DNA of 64,000 nt from Loktanella sp. SALINAS62 (GTDB taxonomy: Bacteria; Pseudomonadota; Alphaproteobacteria; Rhodobacterales; Rhodobacteraceae), in assembly GCF_018263905.1 (NCBI RefSeq), contig NZ_JAAFZU010000001.1:48157-112156 (forward strand). The letters run 5' to 3'. Below the pieces are notes generated by a model. That model was not told the DNA's origin, searched no databases, and was given only the letters and a program-made list of their open reading frames with translations. Numbering within the stretch: the stretch's first letter is position 1; the number at the start of each line of letters is the position of its first letter. Positions 24,341 to 33,920 of the stretch are shown here, piece by piece. Position numbers and translations under genes: made by a program.

Positions 24341-26104
24341 ATGAGCGATGCGCCGGACATCCGGCCCATGTTCCGCTGGCTGTGGTCGACATATCTGCAC
24401 CGGCACCGCTGGATCCTTGCCGCCGCCGTTCTGCTGATGGCGACGGAAGGCGCGATGCTGGGCCTGCTGTCCTATCTGATCAAGCCGATGTTCGACGATG
24501 TATTTATCGCCGGTGAAAGCAGTGCGCTTTGGGTCGTCGGTTTCGGAATCATGTTCATTTTCCTTGTCCGCGCGGTGACCGGTGCGGGGCAGAAAATCTT
24601 GCTGATGCGGGCCAGCCAGCGGGCGGCGGCGGCGATGCGGATCGACCTGCTGGATCACCTGATGACGCTGGACAGCGCCTATCACCAGATCAACCCACCG
24701 GGGCAGTTGATCGAACGGGTGCAGTCGGACGTTACGGTCGTCAACAACAGCTGGGCATCGATCCTTGTGTCGATCGGTCGCGATACGGTCACGGTGCTGG
24801 TACTGTTCGGTGTGGCGCTGTCTGTCGATTGGCAATGGACGCTGGTCACATTGGTTGGCGTGCCATTTCTTGTCCTGCCCGCCCTGATGGCGCAACGCTA
24901 TGTTCGTAAACGGTCCGTATTGGCACGCGATCTGGCGGGCAGCATGGCGACCCGGCTGGACGAGGTGTTTCACGGCATCAACCCGATCAAGCTGAACGCG
25001 CTGGAACGCTATCAATCAACCCGCTACCGCAAACTGACCGACAACCGCGCCAGAGCAGAGATCAAGGCCACCACCGGGCAAGCCACCGTGCCCGCGCTGG
25101 TCGATGTCGTGACCGGATTTGGGTTTCTCGCCGTGATGATTTACGGCGGCGGTGAAATCATCGCCGGAACCAAGACGGTGGGCGAATTCATGTCATTTTT
25201 CACCGCCATCGCGCTGGTGTTTGATCCGCTGCGCCGCATCGCCAATACCGCTGGCAAATGGCAGATCGCGGCGGCCAGCATCGACCGCCTGCGAAGTGTG
25301 TTCAACGAACGCCCGACCCTGCTGTCGCCTGCACAGCCCCGTCCCGCGCCGTCTGGTGCACCCGAAATCGTGTTCCGGGATGTCGACATGCGCTATGGGG
25401 AATTGCCCGTGCTGCGCGGCGCAAGCTTTACCGCCAAGGCCGGGCAGACAACCGCGCTGGTGGGCGCATCGGGTGCGGGTAAAAGCACTGTGTTCAATGT
25501 GCTGACCCGGCTTGTCGAACCTACGGACGGGGCAGTCATGATAGACGGCACGCGGGTCGCTGACATGGATCTGGGCGCGCTGCGGGCGCTGTTTTCGGTC
25601 GTCACCCAAGACGCCGCCCTGTTTGACGAGACGCTGCGCGAAAACGTCCTGTTGGGGCGCACCGACGTATCGGACGCGACGCTGGCAAATGTGCTGGACG
25701 CGGCCCACGTCACGGACTTTCTGCCGCAACTGTCGCAGGGGTTGGACAGCCCCGCCGGGCCACGCGGGTCGAACCTGTCGGGCGGGCAGCGGCAGCGGGT
25801 CGCCATTGCCCGCGCGATCCTGCGCGACACACCGATCCTGCTGCTGGACGAAGCAACCAGCGCGCTCGACACCAAGTCAGAGGCCGTGGTGCAATCGGCG
25901 CTGGAACGGTTAAGCGTCGGGCGCACCACGTTGGTTATCGCGCACCGCTTGTCGACCGTGCGCAATGCCGACAGCATCGTGGTGATGGACCATGGCCGTG
26001 TCGTTGATCAGGGTACGCATGACGTGCTTCTTGAACGCGGCGGCATCTATGCCGACCTATACAGGATGCAATTCAAATCAAAGGCGGCTGAACCCGATGA
26101 ATGA
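24341..26104 (+). CDS. ABC exporter, fused permease and ATPase (MsbA-like)
   Basis: A 587-residue half-transporter. The N-terminal membrane domain has about six helices and the nucleotide-binding domain covers roughly residues 345-580. It has Walker A 'VGASGAGKSTVFN', signature 'NLSGGQRQRVAIARAIL', Walker B 'PILLLDEATSALD' and the switch His in 'LVIAHRLSTV'. It resembles lipid A/multidrug exporters and would act as a homodimer; the substrate is not determined. The ATG at 24341 is chosen over a TTG 72 bases upstream. The end overlaps the folate-binding gene by eight bases. Confidence 0.9.
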   Translation: MSDAPDIRPMFRWLWSTYLHRHRWILAAAVLLMATEGAMLGLLSYLIKPMFDDVFIAGESSALWVVGFGIMFIFLVRAVTGAGQKILLMRASQRAAAAMRIDLLDHLMTLDSAYHQINPPGQLIERVQSDVTVVNNSWASILVSIGRDTVTVLVLFGVALSVDWQWTLVTLVGVPFLVLPALMAQRYVRKRSVLARDLAGSMATRLDEVFHGINPIKLNALERYQSTRYRKLTDNRARAEIKATTGQATVPALVDVVTGFGFLAVMIYGGGEIIAGTKTVGEFMSFFTAIALVFDPLRRIANTAGKWQIAAASIDRLRSVFNERPTLLSPAQPRPAPSGAPEIVFRDVDMRYGELPVLRGASFTAKAGQTTALVGASGAGKSTVFNVLTRLVEPTDGAVMIDGTRVADMDLGALRALFSVVTQDAALFDETLRENVLLGRTDVSDATLANVLDAAHVTDFLPQLSQGLDSPAGPRGSNLSGGQRQRVAIARAILRDTPILLLDEATSALDTKSEAVVQSALERLSVGRTTLVIAHRLSTVRNADSIVVMDHGRVVDQGTHDVLLERGGIYADLYRMQFKSKAAEPDE

Positions 26105-26843
26105 ACGCACCGTGCTTTCACTGACCGGCAAGGATCGGGTGGAATTCCTGCAAGGTCTTGTGACCAATGATGTCAGCCGGGCCACAGGCGGCATCGTCTA
26201 TACCGCGCTGCTGACGCCACAAGGCAAATATCTGGCGGATTTCTTTGTGCTGGGCGAACCGGACCGCCTGTTGATCGATGTGGCGTCCAGCCATGCAGCG
26301 GGTCTGGGCCAGCGTCTGAACATGTACCGCCTGCGCGCCGATGTGCAGATCGAAACCACTGATCTGGTCGTGTCACGCGGGACCGGCGACGCACCCGACG
26401 GTGCCCTGCCCGATCCGCGCCATGCCGCGCTGGGTTGGCGGCATTATGGCGATACGAATATTTCGGATGCGACCGACTGGGACGCTGTCCGGGTCGCGCA
26501 TCTGGTGCCCGCATCCGGGATAGAGCTGACGCCCGAAACCTATATCCTTGAAGCCGGGTTCGAACGCCTGCACGGTGTCGATTTCCGCAAGGGCTGTTTC
26601 GTCGGTCAGGAAATCGTCGCGCGGATGAAGCACAAGACGACACTGCGCAAAGGTCTGGTGCAGGTGGCGGTCGACGGACCGGCGCAATCCGGCGACGAAA
26701 TTGTCAACGATGGCCGTCCTGCAGGTGTCTTGCATACGGTCGCGGGTGACATGGCGATTGCCTATCTGCGCTTTGACCGGACGGACAACATGACAGCCGG
26801 CGATGCGACATTGACCTTGGTGGGCCAGCCCCAGTCAGGCTGA
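26097..26843 (+). CDS. ygfZ: YgfZ-family folate-binding protein
   Basis: A 248-residue protein of the GcvT-like fold. The diagnostic motif 'FRKGCFVGQEIVARMKHKT' contains the conserved Cys of K-G-C-x-G-Q-E, which is needed for the role in folate-dependent assembly or repair of iron-sulphur proteins. The start 'MNERTVLSLTGKDRVEFLQG' is typical of the family. The ATG overlaps the ABC transporter's end, implying co-expression. Confidence 0.9.
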   Translation: MNERTVLSLTGKDRVEFLQGLVTNDVSRATGGIVYTALLTPQGKYLADFFVLGEPDRLLIDVASSHAAGLGQRLNMYRLRADVQIETTDLVVSRGTGDAPDGALPDPRHAALGWRHYGDTNISDATDWDAVRVAHLVPASGIELTPETYILEAGFERLHGVDFRKGCFVGQEIVARMKHKTTLRKGLVQVAVDGPAQSGDEIVNDGRPAGVLHTVAGDMAIAYLRFDRTDNMTAGDATLTLVGQPQSG

Positions 26844-26860
26844 CCGGGGCCGTCATCGCA

Positions 26861-27424
26861 TCAGGCGCGTTCGACGTATTCCATCAGTTCGGTGTTCACG
26901 ACGATATCTTCATCAGTGCCCACGAACGGTGGAATCATGACACGGACGCCATTGTCCAAAATAGCGGGCTTGAAACTGTTGGCCGCTGTCTGGCCCTTGA
27001 CCACAGGTTCGGTCTCGACAACTTTGCAGGTGACGCGCAGCGGTAGCGTCACGTTCAGCGCTTCTTCGCCGTAGTATTCGATCTTGACGACCATACCGTC
27101 CTGCAGGAACGGGCGACGATCCCCCAGAATATCGGCAGGCAGCGCGATCTGATCATAGGTTTCGCTGTCCATAAAGGTCAGCATATCGTCGGCTTCGAAC
27201 AGGAATTGCTGATCCTTTTGTTCCAGCCGGACCTGTTCCACCTTGTCGGCGGACCGAAACCGTTCGTTCAGCTTGCGACCGTCGCGCAGGTTTTTCAGTT
27301 CGACCTGCGCGAATGCCCCGCCTTTGCCGGGCTTGACATGGTCGACCTTGACGGCCGCCCACAGACCGTTTTCATGATCCAGCACGTGGCCGGGGCGAAT
27401 TTCGTTACCGTTGATTTTTGGCAT
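26861..27424 (-). CDS. efp: Translation elongation factor P
   Basis: Relieves ribosome stalling at polyproline. It has 187 residues, with a KOW-like N-domain and two OB domains ending in the family signature '[20 protein letters not shown]'. The tip of domain I reads 'VKPGKGGAF', with Lys34 at the modified position, so this is the lysine type rather than the arginine (rhamnosylated) type. It converges with ygfZ. Confidence 0.97.
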   Translation of the reverse strand: MPKINGNEIRPGHVLDHENGLWAAVKVDHVKPGKGGAFAQVELKNLRDGRKLNERFRSADKVEQVRLEQKDQQFLFEADDMLTFMDSETYDQIALPADILGDRRPFLQDGMVVKIEYYGEEALNVTLPLRVTCKVVETEPVVKGQTAANSFKPAILDNGVRVMIPPFVGTDEDIVVNTELMEYVERA

Positions 27425-27565
27425 GGGTCACTTCGTGTCAAAATTGCGTCAAATACTTGATGATTTCTTAAGGCGGTCTATATCTGGCTGGTCACTGCGC
27501 CGCAAGGCGACTAGATCTGCTTGTTCGGACCAGATAGCCATGCGTTTTGCGCATGGCAGTCATTC

Positions 27566-27595
27566 CAAAACAGGCACCCTCCTATGCCTGTTTTG
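27566..27595. repeat. 11-bp perfect inverted repeat upstream of a small conserved gene
   Basis: CAAAACAGGCA and TGCCTGTTTTG surround an 8-base loop, in the 230-base region between the divergent efp gene and the gene at 27655. It could be an operator, an attenuator hairpin, or the end of an unannotated small RNA. Confidence 0.5.
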
Positions 27596-27654
27596 CGGGC
27601 ATAAGGGGCGCTACCGCAAATCGCGAAGACCGAAATAGGCGAGAAGGACCAAAC

Positions 27655-27978
27655 ATGAGAGATTTCGTTGACGGGACTGCATTCAACAACGAGCAGGGCA
27701 ACCGCGCGCGCAAGTTGTTTGCTGCCGTCGTACTGGCTGCCTTGGACGATGCGATCGCCGATGACAAGAAATATGGCAATGGCCCCGAACAGATTGCACG
27801 CTGGGCCCGCTCTCGTGATGGCCGCGAAGTGTTGTCTTGTGCAGGGATCGACCCAAACGAGCGTGTTGTTGCTGGCCTGATGGATTTCGTCGGCAAGGGC
27901 ATCCGCACGTCTGTCGCACTGTCGCGCGAAGAAAGCGAACGCCGTCACGCTGCCGAACAGGACGCCCGCGCGGCCTGA
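27655..27978 (+). CDS. Conserved small protein of Rhodobacterales (DUF6280-like)
   Basis: A 107-residue soluble, helical protein beginning 'MRDFVDGTAFNNEQGNRARK' with 'LDDAIADDKKYGNGPEQIAR' and 'WARSRDGREVLSCAGIDPNE'. I believe it belongs to a Rhodobacterales family listed as DUF6280, of unknown function (from memory, unverified). The start follows GAAGGACC. It is followed by a strong intrinsic terminator and preceded by an inverted repeat, so it forms a single-gene unit that is probably well expressed. The longer frame to 27547 crosses that repeat and is rejected. Confidence 0.78.
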   Translation: MRDFVDGTAFNNEQGNRARKLFAAVVLAALDDAIADDKKYGNGPEQIARWARSRDGREVLSCAGIDPNERVVAGLMDFVGKGIRTSVALSREESERRHAAEQDARAA

Positions 27979-28009
27979 TCAAACCTGACCATGCGAACTA
28001 ATCAAAACG

Positions 28010-28031
28010 CGGCGCTTCGGCGCCGTTTTTT
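28010..28031 (+). terminator. Rho-independent terminator
   Basis: CGGCGC-TTCG-GCGCCG with a UUCG tetraloop is followed by six T's, 31 bases after the stop of the small conserved gene. A textbook intrinsic terminator. Confidence 0.92.
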
Positions 28032-28146
28032 GTTGTCCGGACGTCCTAAACCCTGCGTTCAGAAAATTGCCGACAATGCGCCGCGACGTTGCGGCGATGG
28101 CTTCCCCTGACCGGGCGGTTTACCTAAGACAACTGCAGGGGGCGCC

Positions 28147-29607
28147 ATGACAAAAGCGATCATGATACAGGGGGCCGGGTCGAACGTCGGCAAATCGCTG
28201 CTTGTGGCGGGCATCGCGCGCGCGGCCGTGCGGCGCGGGTTGTCGGTGGCACCGTTCAAGCCACAGAACATGTCCAATAATGCCGCGGTTACGGTCGATG
28301 GTGGCGAGATTGGTCGTGCGCAGGCGTTGCAGGCGCAGGCCTGCCGCCGCGACCCGATCGTCGATATGAACCCGGTGCTGCTGAAACCCGAAACCGACGT
28401 CGGCGCACAGGTCGTGGTGCAGGGCCAACGTCTGACGACGGTCAAGGCCCGCGATTACGCCGCACTGAAGCCAACCCTGCTGCCACACGTGCTAGACAGT
28501 TTTCACGCACTTGCCGCTACCTGCGACCTGATCGTCGTCGAAGGCGCAGGCAGCCCGGCAGAGGTCAATCTGCGACACGGCGACATCGCCAATATGGGTT
28601 TTGCCGAAGCAGCGAACGTGCCGGTCATTCTGGTCGGTGACATCGACCGGGGCGGCGTAATCGCACAACTGGTCGGCACCCATGTTGTTCTGACGCATGG
28701 CGACGCCGACAGGATCGTGGGCTTTGCCGTCAACAAATTCCGGGGCGATGTATCGTTGTTCGACGATGGGATGACCACGATCGCGGACCGCACCGGTTGG
28801 GCGTCACTTGGCGTTGTGCCATGGTTCGCGGACGCGTGGAAACTGCCAGCAGAGGACGTCATGGACATTGCCAGCCGCAAGGGGGGACACTTGCGTGTGG
28901 TCGTGCCGCGTCTGAACCGGATCGCAAACTTTGACGATCTCGACCCGCTGTCCGCCACACCGGATGTCAGCGTCGATATCATTCCCGAAGGCCGCCCCCT
29001 GCCACTGGACGCTGATTTGATCATCCTGCCCGGATCGAAATCGACCATCGCGGATCTGGATCATTTCCGCGCCCAAGGCTGGGATATCGATCTGGCTGCC
29101 CATATCCGCCGTGGCGGTCACGTGCTGGGTATTTGTGGTGGCTACCAGATGCTGGGCAAACGGGTCAGCGACCCTGACGGGCTGGAAGGGCCGCCGCGCG
29201 ATGTGGCGGGTCTGGGCCATCTGGACGTCGAAACCGTTCTGCATCCACGCAAGCGGCTGGCGCTATCCCATGCCACCTATCTTCCGACCGGCGATTCGGT
29301 ATCGGGCTATGAAATCCATCTGGGGTCAACGACCGGGCCGGATACCGACAGGGCATGGCTGACGCTGGATGGCCGCCCCGAAGGTGCCGCCAACCCCACC
29401 GGACAGGTGCGCGGTTGCTATCTGCATGGTTTGTTTGCAGCAGATAAGTTTCGCGGCGCCTATCTGGACGTGCTTGGAAAACCGGTGACCGCAGGCAGCT
29501 ATGCGTCCGTTGTCGAAGACACTCTGGACCGTCTGGCCGACCATGTAGAACAGCATCTGGATATGGATGCGCTGCTGGCCCTGGCTGCCCCCGTGACCGC
29601 GCGCTAG
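28147..29607 (+). CDS. cobQ: Cobyric acid synthase
   Basis: Amidates four side chains of adenosylcobyrinic diamide in B12 synthesis. The 486-residue protein has an N-terminal ATP-binding domain ('[20 protein letters not shown]', '[12 protein letters not shown]', '[13 protein letters not shown]', '[14 protein letters not shown]') and a C-terminal class I glutamine amidotransferase domain. That domain has nucleophile Cys330 in '[11 protein letters not shown]' and 'GCYLHGLF'. No cobalamin riboswitch elements were seen upstream and no other cob gene is in the window. It overlaps the converging next gene by four bases. Confidence 0.96.
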   Translation: MTKAIMIQGAGSNVGKSLLVAGIARAAVRRGLSVAPFKPQNMSNNAAVTVDGGEIGRAQALQAQACRRDPIVDMNPVLLKPETDVGAQVVVQGQRLTTVKARDYAALKPTLLPHVLDSFHALAATCDLIVVEGAGSPAEVNLRHGDIANMGFAEAANVPVILVGDIDRGGVIAQLVGTHVVLTHGDADRIVGFAVNKFRGDVSLFDDGMTTIADRTGWASLGVVPWFADAWKLPAEDVMDIASRKGGHLRVVVPRLNRIANFDDLDPLSATPDVSVDIIPEGRPLPLDADLIILPGSKSTIADLDHFRAQGWDIDLAAHIRRGGHVLGICGGYQMLGKRVSDPDGLEGPPRDVAGLGHLDVETVLHPRKRLALSHATYLPTGDSVSGYEIHLGSTTGPDTDRAWLTLDGRPEGAANPTGQVRGCYLHGLFAADKFRGAYLDVLGKPVTAGSYASVVEDTLDRLADHVEQHLDMDALLALAAPVTAR

Positions 29608-30443
29608 TCCATTTCTGCGTTCGACAGCACCCGCTGAATTTCGCGCCGGACCAGTTTACGGACGTTGCGCGTGATCCGTTCGCCCAGATTGCCCTGCAAT
29701 TCTTCGCGGACAATGGCGCGCACCATGTCTTGCAATTCGGCATGGCCGATGGTGCTGCCGCCATCCAGAAACAGATGCAATGCCGCTTCTGCTTCGTGGT
29801 CGACCTCGTCGTCGGGCGCATCCATCAGGTCGTCGTTGTAATCATGATCCGGCTCGGGCGTTTCGACCGGACGTGCACGATGATGGCGAAACAAAACGTG
29901 GGCGCTGTTGTCCCCGTCGCTGTCATCTGCGTCCTCATCCGCGCCACCGTAGATCCGCGCTGCTTCTGACAGGGTGGCAGGCCAGCCGTTCAGATTGTTT
30001 GGAACGGTCGGCCCATCGGATTCGGGTTCGATTTCAATGGCGTCTTCGACAGCGACATCGCCCCGGAACCCGGCGCTGGACCAGCTTTTATCCAGATCCG
30101 TGCCGGTGCCGTCGTCTTCCCATTCTTCCGCCTGACCGCTGACCGCGGCTTCCAGTTCGGCAATCGTCGCCAAAAGCGATGTCGCATGCCCGCGTGGCCC
30201 GTTGTCGGACACCGCATGTGCTGCATGCAACACATAGGGTGCGGGTCGGTCATCCACCGGGTCACGTGTTGGGCTGGAATCGCCGTTGTCGGTATCCACC
30301 CGCAGCGCCGGGGTCAGCACGAGCTTTTCGATCTTAGCGGTTGGTTTCGGTGCAGGCGCAGCGCCCATGTCATCCTCTGCGACAAGGCGCCGGATGGACG
30401 AAAGCACGTCCTCGATCTTGGCGTTTGTCATCGGATCCGACAT
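29604..30443 (-). CDS. Acidic low-complexity protein with PopZ-like layout
   Basis: A 279-residue protein in three parts. The N-terminus '[19 protein letters not shown]' closely resembles the opening helix of PopZ/DUF2497 proteins. A long acidic, low-complexity middle (for example '[14 protein letters not shown]') follows. The helical C-terminus ('[20 protein letters not shown]', '[17 protein letters not shown]') sits where PopZ has its oligomerisation helices. PopZ forms polar condensates that anchor the chromosome origin. The gene lies directly downstream of pcm-tolC on the same strand, matching the alphaproteobacterial tolC-popZ order as I recall it. The C-terminal helices differ from classical DUF2497, so the call stays tentative. 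Confidence 0.6.
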   Translation of the reverse strand: MSDPMTNAKIEDVLSSIRRLVAEDDMGAAPAPKPTAKIEKLVLTPALRVDTDNGDSSPTRDPVDDRPAPYVLHAAHAVSDNGPRGHATSLLATIAELEAAVSGQAEEWEDDGTGTDLDKSWSSAGFRGDVAVEDAIEIEPESDGPTVPNNLNGWPATLSEAARIYGGADEDADDSDGDNSAHVLFRHHRARPVETPEPDHDYNDDLMDAPDDEVDHEAEAALHLFLDGGSTIGHAELQDMVRAIVREELQGNLGERITRNVRKLVRREIQRVLSNAEMD

Positions 30444-30509
30444 TTGGTGTCCCTGCGAGTTGCGAAAACCTTAGACCGAAGCCTTTCACCAGACAACCGA
30501 ACTATGCCG

Positions 30510-31871
30510 TCACTGCCCGATTGCGCGCAGCACCCGGTCCAGCGCACGGCCCTGTTCCGACAGCGCAGGCGGCGCATCCTGAACAAGGTTATAGTAGGCC
30601 GATGGATCATACTGCTGAACCGGCAGTCGCAGGTGATCTGCGGTCAGCAACCCCATCGCCGCTAGCACGGCATAGGATGCGTTCACCTCTGCCCGTTGGG
30701 CGGTGATGACATTCGCGCGCGCATCGAGCAGATCTTGTTCTGCGTTCAGCACGTCCAACGTTGTGCGCGCACCCAGTGTCGCCTCTTCACGTACACCATC
30801 AAATGCAAGCCGCGCAGCGCGGACTTGTTCGGCAGTCGATGACAACTGCGACCGCGCCACCTGATAGACGGCATAGGCGTTGGCGACGTCCTGACGGATC
30901 TGCAATGTCGTGATATGCAGACCGGCCCGCGACTGATCGCGTTGCGCCATCGCCTGCCGCACTACAGACGCAAGGGCGCCACCCTGATAGATCGGCCCGC
31001 CAAAGTTCAGCCCAAGACTGCGACCGACATTCTGATCCTGATCCATGCCGACGCGGCCTTCTAGCGTGGCTTGCGGACCATAGGACGCCTCTGCCCGTGC
31101 AATGCCCAATTCTGCGGCGGCAACGGAATATTGCGCCTGTAGAATGCTGGGATGGGTCCGCACGGCGACAGCCATTGCCTCGGCTTCGGATTTCGATACC
31201 GGCGCAGGTTGCGCATTTTGCAGCGTGCCGGGCACCCTGCCAACAGCCGCTTCGAATTCCGCAACAGCCTGTTCCAGATCGCCCCGCGCCGATACCAGCA
31301 GGGTGCGCGCCTCTGCCAGACGCGCATCGGCCAGCGCCACGTCGGTGCGCGTCACTTCACCGACTTCGAAACGATCGGTCGCGGCGCGCAATTCCTGCGT
31401 CAGCAGGCGCTGGTTGTTTTCACGCAGCGAAATAAAGGATTTGCTTGCGACAACGGCCATATAGGCCTGCACCGCGCGCAACAGCACCTGCTGTTCGACA
31501 GCCCGCAAGGATTGCCGTGTGCCAAGTACCAATTCACGCTGTGCCGCAATCGCCAGCCGGTTTGCGCCACCGTCATACAAGGTCAATTGACCGGTCAGTG
31601 ACAAATTCCCGGTAAACCGATCTGCGCCAACGGCGCGCGGGCTTTGCGTGTTGACCGTTGCGGCCCAGTTGATCACCGGCAGCAGCCGCGCTGTCGCCTG
31701 CGCCACGTCTTCGTCAGCGGCACGCAGGACCGCGCGGTTCTGCGCCAGCAAACCGCTGTTGGCATAGGCGTCGGTCAGCGCCTGGCTAAGCGTATCGGCA
31801 GCAGCGACCTGTCCCATCAGCGACAGCGACGCAACAGCAAGACAGTGGCGGAACGTGCGCAGGAACATCAT
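30510..31871 (-). CDS. tolC: TolC-family outer-membrane efflux protein
   Basis: A 453-residue outer-membrane channel with a signal peptide ('FRHCLAVASLSLMGQVAAAD'). It has two related helical halves typical of the family: 'LSQALTDAYANSGLLAQNRA' opening the first, and 'GARTTLDVLNAEQDLLDARA' in the second. It provides the exit duct for type I secretion or RND/ABC efflux. The ATG at 31871 overlaps the stop of the upstream methyltransferase gene (ATGA), so the two are coupled. No inner-membrane partner lies beside it. Confidence 0.93.
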   Translation of the reverse strand: MMFLRTFRHCLAVASLSLMGQVAAADTLSQALTDAYANSGLLAQNRAVLRAADEDVAQATARLLPVINWAATVNTQSPRAVGADRFTGNLSLTGQLTLYDGGANRLAIAAQRELVLGTRQSLRAVEQQVLLRAVQAYMAVVASKSFISLRENNQRLLTQELRAATDRFEVGEVTRTDVALADARLAEARTLLVSARGDLEQAVAEFEAAVGRVPGTLQNAQPAPVSKSEAEAMAVAVRTHPSILQAQYSVAAAELGIARAEASYGPQATLEGRVGMDQDQNVGRSLGLNFGGPIYQGGALASVVRQAMAQRDQSRAGLHITTLQIRQDVANAYAVYQVARSQLSSTAEQVRAARLAFDGVREEATLGARTTLDVLNAEQDLLDARANVITAQRAEVNASYAVLAAMGLLTADHLRLPVQQYDPSAYYNLVQDAPPALSEQGRALDRVLRAIGQ

Positions 31872-32521
31872 AGTGCAAACGCCATCGGCTTGCGGAAACC
31901 ATCCAACACCGGCGCCCCCGCATTGAATGCGAAACGCCAACTGACACGGCCATGGGCCTTTATCCCGATTCGAACGGTGCCCAACGCACCCTCGGCAAAG
32001 ATGGCGGCGATCCGCCCACCGTCTTTTAACTGGTCAAGAATGGCATCAGGCACGACTTCGACAGCGCCGTGGATCATGACCAGATCATAGGGCGCCGATT
32101 TCGCAGCGCCATCCTGCAGTGGGTTGGTCAACACAGCGGCATTGTCGATGCCCTGTTCCGTCAGGTTTGTCTGTGCTTCGTCGGCCATATCGGCATCCGA
32201 TTCGACCGCAACCACAAAATCAGCAAGACGGGCGGCGACTGCGGTCGAATAGCCCAGCCCGCAACCAAGATCGAGAAGCACCTCGGACGGTTGAATATCC
32301 AGCGCGTCCAGCATCTTGGACAGTGTCCGGGGTTCCAGCATGACACGCCCTGCCGACAGCATCAGGTTTTCACCAACATAGGCTGCTTCGCGCTTTGTGC
32401 TGGGCACAAATGCCTCTCTGGGAATGGAAAGCATCGCATCGATGATCGGAAACTTTGTCACATCAGAAGGACGCACCTGCGTGTCGACCATCATGGTGCG
32501 GCGGGAAGAGAAGTCAGCCAC
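31868..32521 (-). CDS. pcm: Protein-L-isoaspartate O-methyltransferase family protein
   Basis: A 217-residue SAM-dependent methyltransferase for repair of isoaspartyl residues. Motifs are 'REAFVPSTKREAAYVGENLM', SAM motif I 'VLLDLGCGLGYSTAVAARLA', 'VVAVESD' and 'PYDLVMIHGAVEVVPD'. The start is set at the GTG at 32521, giving 'ADFSSRRTMMVDTQVRPSDV', the usual N-terminus in this group; the longer frame is unsupported. It is upstream of and overlapping tolC, an arrangement common in Rhodobacteraceae as I recall. The paralogue lacks some features of classical Pcm, so substrate specificity is not certain. Confidence 0.87.
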   Translation of the reverse strand: MADFSSRRTMMVDTQVRPSDVTKFPIIDAMLSIPREAFVPSTKREAAYVGENLMLSAGRVMLEPRTLSKMLDALDIQPSEVLLDLGCGLGYSTAVAARLADFVVAVESDADMADEAQTNLTEQGIDNAAVLTNPLQDGAAKSAPYDLVMIHGAVEVVPDAILDQLKDGGRIAAIFAEGALGTVRIGIKAHGRVSWRFAFNAGAPVLDGFRKPMAFAL

Positions 32522-32680
32522 GGTCTGAATACATCCGTTAGGGTTGTTTGCATGAATGATGCCACAGGTCCGGGCTGCGGGCAACGCATCTCTGGCAAGG
32601 CACCCGGCATGCCCTGTGCGTTTCCCCCGCCATTTTCGCCCGTTGACCCCGGCAGCGTTACGTCCTATGCGGTCGCTGTT

Positions 32681-32754
32681 GGCGAGTGGGCAGGTAGGTT
32701 ATGCAGCGGATTGCAAATCCGTGTAGACCGGTTCGATTCCGGTACTCGCCTCCA
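32681..32754 (+). tRNA. tRNA-Cys (anticodon GCA), CCA encoded
   Basis: The acceptor GGCGAGT pairs with ACTCGCC, followed by T and CCA. The anticodon loop TTGCAAA carries GCA, and the T-loop is GGTTCGATTCC. The length is 71 bases plus CCA. No integrated element follows its 3' end. Confidence 0.96.
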
Positions 32755-32807
32755 CACCCTGATGATCCGCTCTTTGATCCTGCCGCGTTGCATTGTAGGG
32801 CACGGGT

Positions 32808-33920
32808 ATGAACCGTGAAATGTTTGAAATCTTTCTCTCTGCCCCTCCGGGGTTGGAACATGCGGTGCGTGCAGAAGCGCGGGCGGCGGGCTTTGCCGAC
32901 GCTGTAACAGTGCCGGGCGGTGTAACCTTTCAGGGTGACTGGTCCGATGTCTGGCGTGCGAACCTTGACTTGCGAGGCACGGGGCGGGTTTTGGTGCGGG
33001 TCGGGTCATTCCTGGCGTTCCATCTGGCACAACTGGACAAACGTGCGCGCAAATTTCCATGGTCCACCTACCTGCGTCCCGATGTGCCGATCCGGGTCGA
33101 GGTCACGACCGACAAGCGATCCAAGATCTATCATGGCCGGGCTGCAACACAGCGGATTGAAACCGCCATCAAAGAAGAACTGGGCGCAACCATCGCCGCA
33201 GACGCACCCGTCACGCTGAAAGTGCGGATCGCTGACAACACAGTGACGTTCAGTATCGATACCAGCGGCGAAAGCCTGCACAAGCGTGGCCACAAGCAGG
33301 CGGTCGGCAAGGCCCCGATGCGCGAAACGCTGGCCGCGCTTTTTCTGGCCGAATGCGGATATAGCGGGACAGAATCCGTCTTGGACCCGATGTGCGGGTC
33401 AGGGACATTTGTGATCGAAGCCGCCGAAATCGCCACGGGCCTGCAACCGGGACGGTCCCGTGACTTTGCCTTCATGCATCTTGCGACCTTTGATCCCGGT
33501 TTATTCGCTGCGTTGCGGCGCCCGGTGGCAGCACAGTCCGACCTGATGTTTTTTGGATCGGACCGCGACACAGGCGCTGTCAACATGGCGACCATGAACG
33601 CCGAACGGGCGGGGGTATCCGCGTCGACCAGGTTCGTCCATCATGCCGTCAGCGATCTGCAGCGCCCCGTCGGGGCACCCGGACTGGTCATGGTGAACCC
33701 GCCCTATGGTGCGCGGATCGGTAACAAGAATCTGCTGTATCCGCTGTATGGCGCGTTAGGCAAAACCCTGCTGGACAGGTTCAGCGGTTGGCGCGTGGGT
33801 ATCGTTACAAGCGAGCCGTCGCTGGCCAAGGCGACCGGCCTTCCGTTTACCCCGACACGCATAACGGTGCCGCACGGGGGGCTGCGGATCACGTTGCATC
33901 GAACCGACCCGTTGCCATGA
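32808..33920 (+). CDS. THUMP-domain class I RNA methyltransferase (RlmL-like)
   Basis: A 370-residue protein with an N-terminal ferredoxin-like/THUMP RNA-binding region (about 1-150; 'LSAPPGLEHAVRAEARAAG', 'TLKVRIADNTVTFSIDTSGE'). A Rossmann methyltransferase domain follows, with 'SVLDPMCGSGTFVIEAAEIA' and the N-P-P-Y motif 'LVMVNPPYGARIG'. This combination makes N2-methylguanosine in 23S rRNA (RlmL N-terminal half type). It has no RlmK-like C-terminal half. The end overlaps the converging gluconokinase gene by 32 bases. Confidence 0.9.
   Translation: MNREMFEIFLSAPPGLEHAVRAEARAAGFADAVTVPGGVTFQGDWSDVWRANLDLRGTGRVLVRVGSFLAFHLAQLDKRARKFPWSTYLRPDVPIRVEVTTDKRSKIYHGRAATQRIETAIKEELGATIAADAPVTLKVRIADNTVTFSIDTSGESLHKRGHKQAVGKAPMRETLAALFLAECGYSGTESVLDPMCGSGTFVIEAAEIATGLQPGRSRDFAFMHLATFDPGLFAALRRPVAAQSDLMFFGSDRDTGAVNMATMNAERAGVSASTRFVHHAVSDLQRPVGAPGLVMVNPPYGARIGNKNLLYPLYGALGKTLLDRFSGWRVGIVTSEPSLAKATGLPFTPTRITVPHGGLRITLHRTDPLP

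Noticed and set aside
28032..28146. Cobalamin riboswitch upstream of cobQ
   Set aside because: No B12-box (GCCACTG-like) or matching structure was found; the interval after the terminator is only about 115 bases.
32681..32807. Second integration site at tRNA-Cys
   Set aside because: No integrase or duplicated tRNA 3' end follows; the next gene is a housekeeping RNA methyltransferase.
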